A stretch of DNA of 64,000 nucleotides from NCBI GenBank assembly GCA_965222725.1, contig OZ244969.1:3844001-3908000 (forward strand). The letters are read 5' to 3'. The DNA is from GCA-2748575 sp965222725 (lineage in GTDB: Bacteria > Pseudomonadota > Gammaproteobacteria > Pseudomonadales > Ketobacteraceae). Below the pieces are notes generated by a model, which worked only from the letters and a program-made list of their open reading frames with translations, was not told the DNA's origin and did no database searches. Shown here piece by piece: positions 60,770 to 64,000 of the stretch. Numbering within the stretch: position 1 is the first letter of the stretch; each line of letters begins with the position of its first letter. The position numbers and the translations under genes are program-made.

Positions 60770-63307
60770 CTAGATCTCAACTGGGGCACTGTTTTTACCA
60801 TCGGTTTTAGTAACCCGGAATGTTTTTGAAATCCAGGTTAGGTTCTCAGGCGAATCATACTGATTGGTAACAAGGTTGGTGGTGTAATCAGCGGAAGGTA
60901 CAAGTGCAGTCAAAGCACCTTGTATTACACTGGTTTCGATTTCGTGGAACGTGACGTCCATTACTTCTTCACCGTTCACAGTCTTCAGTTCGATGATGGA
61001 AACACCATTCGTACTTTCCTCAGCATCTACAATAGACTCGTTAGCATCTGAGAAGGCTTGAGCTAAACCTCCCCATAATCCAGTTACGCCACCAGATATC
61101 TGGGCTGCCTGCCCCACGTAGGTTGCGTTCACCGTGTCACTGGCCGCATCAGCCAGAACACTGGCTACCGCTCCGGTGACGAATGAGCCCAAGGTTCCAG
61201 AAGAAACAGCGGGAGTGGTGAATTCTACGCAGCGGTTGTTGTTTTCATCTGTCCCGTGGTCCGTTACGAAGCGAGCATGAATATCACCTGCAAGCAAGAC
61301 TGCATTCGTTTCCTTTAATGTGGTCGGCAGCGCGCCAGTTGGATTGTCTAAGAAGACTCTCCTCCGGATAGGAAAGCCATCCCATTGATCTACGTTTAAA
61401 TAGAACTGTGCTGCGGGTAATGGAAAATTAGGGTCATCCGGATCATTCGGATCAGGTACTATCGCGCCACCGCTGGCTTGAGTGATGGCAGCGGCAAGGA
61501 AAGATCTGAGCGAAGACGGAGTGCCTGAGCAGCCATCGATGGAGTTATCCAGAACCATTGATGTAAATGAAGTCGAGCTGCCTACGACATTCCATGTGGA
61601 AGTTGAGGTCAGTAAGTTGCCGAAAACCGCTGTTGTCTGTGCCAATCCCCACGCGTCATCATAGGCGGAGTCTCCTTCTACCAAAGACTTGTAGGCGGTG
61701 TACAGGTCGAAGGTGTTTTTAACGACCAGGTAGCGTGATCCAATACCATTACTGGAATAAAGGTCCTGTTTTCCAAGGAAGGAATAAGAAATTCCGTAAG
61801 GCAATGCCCCGTCTGGGATAACAAGAGCACCTTGTCCACCTTGCGTCAGAAGCGCATTTACGGTCGTTGTGTCAAGATTCCCAGTCACTACACTGGCGGC
61901 TTGCGCTGCAGCTGCCCCAGCATCGAGACCTTCGCCCTGATAAGCAACAGTAAGAATTGCTGTTAGCGCCCCTTTTTGAAACGCGTAGGCCGGGTCATCA
62001 ATATCCACATAGCGGGGTAAGCCCAAAGCACCTCCCAATGCGGCAACTTTAGCTTCGGGCGTTGGAAAATTAACGTTATCCAGCAGTACAGCAACAAGCT
62101 GGTCATTGGGAAGTGCCAGGTTCAGATCAGTATTGTCATTGCTGCAGGCTACAATGGTGCCCGCTTGGAGTAAGGCCAATAAAGTCGTTCCCAGTTGAGT
62201 ATTTGTCATCACAACCTGGGCTGGAAATGCATCTTCCGGAATGAGGTGATCTGGACGGTAGGTCCGGTAATCACTAAGAATTAGGTTCAACCTTCGGCCA
62301 TAACGGAATGACCGATAGAGTATGGATGGATACAAATCATCACGGTTTACGTTCTGTTGCCCTTCGGGTAGAAGGCTGCCTTCTTTCGGATCGAGGTCGA
62401 TAGGTTGATACTCGAAAAACGCCTGCTCCGCGTTGGTTTTTCTGGTCTCGTCCTGCTCATCTTGCTTGCCATCAAAGTAGGTGCCCCGATCTTGCCAGGC
62501 GTCATCGGAAAACTCATGATCATCCCATATGCATATGAAAGGGAACTTTTCGTGAACCCGCTGCAGAGTCTCATCTGTTCGGTATGTTTTATAGATATCT
62601 CTGTACTGGCTGACTGTAGAAGCAGCAAGGCTGGAGTCAGCAAGATTTGACGGAGTAATATCAATGGCATCTGTTTCATTGCTGAAGTTTACAGTTCGGC
62701 CTGGAACAGAGCCCTGGAACGTGGCGTCGCCCGTTGTTTCATAGATGTAATCACCGAGGTGCACGATGAAGTCCAGGTCTTCATTTTCCTCTTCAAGAAA
62801 CTTCAAAAGCGTGTTGTAGTACCCGTTAGTGTAATCTTGGCAACTCACGAAGCCGAATTTAACATTGGTGTCAGAGTTCGAACCAGGAGCTGTTCTGAAA
62901 GTACCTGTACGAGTAGACACTCCCTCATGAATGAAACGGTAGTAGTAGCGCGTGTAACGGGAAAGATCCATGACCTTTACTTTCACGCAGTGATCGCTCG
63001 AATAGCTCGCGGTTACATTCGAGCTGACTACAATGTTTCGGAAGCTTTCATCAGTTGAAACCTCAACGGTCAGTGTCTGTTCTCCCAGGCCAGCGCTTAC
63101 CCTTGTCCAAAGGATAATTGACCGGTCACGTGGATCACCCGATGCGACCGACTGCGGGAAGCGGGACCCGTCAAGGTCTACGCTATCTACTCCACTTGAG
63201 AGCCTTCTCGACTCACCTCCGCAGCCAGCTAAGCCAGTTGCACCTGCTGCGCCCGCGCTGATGACTACTGTTTTTAGAAATTTTCGACGGCTGTAGTTAT
63301 TGTTCAT
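60770..63307 (-). CDS. PhoD-type phosphodiesterase paralogue with large insertion
   Basis: An 845-residue, Tat-exported (SRRKFLKT, 6-13) predicted lipoprotein (LAGC, Cys29) of the PhoD family. Core motifs: SVASGDPRDRSIILWTRVSA (53-72), CQDYTNGYYNTL (156-167), HLGDYIYETTGD (183-194), WDDHEFSDDAW (261-271) and LLAGDIHARFVTDH. Between DYRTY (346-350) and WNVVGSSTSF (572-581) lies about 220 residues, against about 50 in the paralogue at 52888; the extra ~170 residues are Ala/Leu-rich. A second insertion near the C-terminus is similar. To the eye the gene has a lower GC and more varied codon use than its neighbours, a possible sign of transfer. Confidence 0.9.
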   Translation of the reverse strand: MNNNYSRRKFLKTVVISAGAAGATGLAGCGGESRRLSSGVDSVDLDGSRFPQSVASGDPRDRSIILWTRVSAGLGEQTLTVEVSTDESFRNIVVSSNVTASYSSDHCVKVKVMDLSRYTRYYYRFIHEGVSTRTGTFRTAPGSNSDTNVKFGFVSCQDYTNGYYNTLLKFLEEENEDLDFIVHLGDYIYETTGDATFQGSVPGRTVNFSNETDAIDITPSNLADSSLAASTVSQYRDIYKTYRTDETLQRVHEKFPFICIWDDHEFSDDAWQDRGTYFDGKQDEQDETRKTNAEQAFFEYQPIDLDPKEGSLLPEGQQNVNRDDLYPSILYRSFRYGRRLNLILSDYRTYRPDHLIPEDAFPAQVVMTNTQLGTTLLALLQAGTIVACSNDNTDLNLALPNDQLVAVLLDNVNFPTPEAKVAALGGALGLPRYVDIDDPAYAFQKGALTAILTVAYQGEGLDAGAAAAQAASVVTGNLDTTTVNALLTQGGQGALVIPDGALPYGISYSFLGKQDLYSSNGIGSRYLVVKNTFDLYTAYKSLVEGDSAYDDAWGLAQTTAVFGNLLTSTSTWNVVGSSTSFTSMVLDNSIDGCSGTPSSLRSFLAAAITQASGGAIVPDPNDPDDPNFPLPAAQFYLNVDQWDGFPIRRRVFLDNPTGALPTTLKETNAVLLAGDIHARFVTDHGTDENNNRCVEFTTPAVSSGTLGSFVTGAVASVLADAASDTVNATYVGQAAQISGGVTGLWGGLAQAFSDANESIVDAEESTNGVSIIELKTVNGEEVMDVTFHEIETSVIQGALTALVPSADYTTNLVTNQYDSPENLTWISKTFRVTKTDGKNSAPVEI

Positions 63308-63417
63308 GTGTCTGTAGTTCCCGCTTTTAGTTGCTCTTTAAGGGTTTATAGATGAAGGTTAGACGTTTTTTTTAAGATATCGAGTTTAGCTTATCGATTT
63401 TGGTAACTTTTTCTGGC
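63308..63417. other. Spacer before the second PhoD gene
   Basis: 110 AT-rich bases containing the PhoD start region; no gene or clear terminator. Confidence 0.4.
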
Positions 63418-64000
63418 TCATCCATGGTCGCTGCCTGATTGGGTTATTTGGGGTGCCCGGAACAAAAAGGCCAGGTCTTTCAGGGAGTCGCGGATCTTGG
63501 GCAGTATGGATTCGGCAAACACATCCAGTATCACAATGGCGTTCAGGGTGGAGGACTTGGCATCCGCCGCTTTCAGGCGGGTGGCTATCTGCTGGTTCAC
63601 CTTATGGATGTTGACATAAACCGCCTCCAGATCAGAGAAATATGAACCGCCTTCCGGGTCGGCCGGGTTGAAAAATTGATAGAGCAAAAAGGAGGCGCAG
63701 GCTCTGAACATGGTTTCTTCCCGGTCTGCAAACGGCAGGTGAAACCAGGCCATGGGCTTGAAGAATGCAGTATGGGGGCAGCCGCTGGTGGCCATGATCA
63801 GCCCCACTAAAGAACGATAGGCCTCCTGCACCGTGGTGTCGGCATTGATCGTCACGGTATCTTTTCTCACTTTCACAGTTACCGGCTCGTAGGCGGCATG
63901 GATCGGAAAGTCGAACAGCGGTGCAATGCGCAGCGATAACGGGCAGTAGGGGTGTTTTTCGTTGCTCAGGGGGCAGTTACTGCACTTGTGATATTCCAGC
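63418..64000 (-). CDS. Cys-rich conserved hypothetical protein, N-terminus beyond the window
   Basis: The frame is open from the stop at 63418 to the right edge. The visible part is about 193 residues. Near the edge it shows YHKCSNCPLSNEKHPYCPLS, a CxxC...C cluster that may bind a metal, then IAPLFDFPIHAAYEPVTVKV, and a helical C-terminal part (YRSLVGLIMATSGCPHTAFF, FRACASFLLYQFFNPAD). A GTG at 63876 could be mistaken for a start, but the upstream sequence in the same frame is clearly coding. No named family recognised. Confidence 0.75.
   Translation of the reverse strand, partial: LEYHKCSNCPLSNEKHPYCPLSLRIAPLFDFPIHAAYEPVTVKVRKDTVTINADTTVQEAYRSLVGLIMATSGCPHTAFFKPMAWFHLPFADREETMFRACASFLLYQFFNPADPEGGSYFSDLEAVYVNIHKVNQQIATRLKAADAKSSTLNAIVILDVFAESILPKIRDSLKDLAFLFRAPQITQSGSDHG

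Overview
The window reads as chromosome of a Gram-negative gammaproteobacterium of moderate-to-high GC. It carries BolA, TtcA, RraA, a YgjP-type protein, a YbaN/DUF454 protein, several lipoprotein and Tat signals, and a complete proteobacterial liu leucine pathway. The load of lipid-oxidation genes (cytochrome P450, GMC alcohol oxidoreductase, three acyl-CoA dehydrogenases, ETF, ornithine-lipid synthesis, an MMPL-type lipid exporter) fits a marine or oil/lipid-degrading lineage of the Alcanivorax/Ketobacter/Marinobacter type. The genus is inference only. I see no rRNA, tRNA, CRISPR array, phage or insertion sequence, so this is mostly core chromosome with a few accessory islets.

Layout. 1-5 kb: start of a secreted protein cut by the window edge, a small Cys-containing secreted protein, msrA, an M14 peptidase, the ornithine-lipid pair olsB-olsA, and a chalcone-isomerase-like periplasmic protein. 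5-7.3 kb: etfB-etfA behind a 640-base leader without a gene. 7.3-15.7 kb: a double beta-barrel outer-membrane protein, a large lipoprotein of unknown function, a Tat/lipobox small subunit translationally linked to a GMC oxidoreductase, and an M61 peptidase. 15.7-21.2 kb: M23 peptidase, P450, PAS-PAS-GGDEF-EAL protein, CBS protein. 21.2-30.4 kb: leucine/isovalerate catabolism (liuR-A-B-C-D plus acetoacetyl-CoA synthetase, divergent liuE) with a perfect palindromic operator between liuR and liuE. Leucine carbon passes through isovaleryl-CoA, methylcrotonyl-CoA, methylglutaconyl-CoA and HMG-CoA to acetyl-CoA and acetoacetate. LiuA should hand its electrons to EtfAB.

30.7-35.5 kb: an envelope transport triad (MMPL/RND permease, LolA-like periplasmic protein, outer-membrane protein). 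35.6-39.2 kb: hybrid histidine kinase, SDR-like protein, RraA. 39.4-44.2 kb: unknown secreted protein, mdh, geranylgeranyl-reductase-type flavoprotein, Arg-rich small protein, BolA. 44.2-48.3 kb: a VWA lipoprotein, sigma factor and membrane anti-sigma-like module, whose last gene overlaps a convergent DUF454 gene. 48.3-52.8 kb: omptin-like barrel, YgjP-like metallopeptidase, and a pair of adjacent acyl-CoA dehydrogenases of which the first lacks the catalytic glutamate. 52.9-64 kb: two PhoD-type phosphatases/phosphodiesterases, a 19-bp tandem array, ttcA, an SpmA-SpmB fusion, a PEP-CTERM protein under a well-formed sigma-54 promoter, an InlB-repeat lipoprotein, a LysR regulator, and a Cys-rich protein running off the end.

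The observations I would follow first are the sigma-54/PEP-CTERM gene, the putative heteromeric acyl-CoA dehydrogenase with one dead subunit, the 854-residue lipoprotein and its oxidoreductase neighbours, and the recurrent short tandem repeats that sit exactly at stop codons (16-17 bp, 12 bp and 19 bp periods). All family calls rest on motif reading by eye, without database searches.
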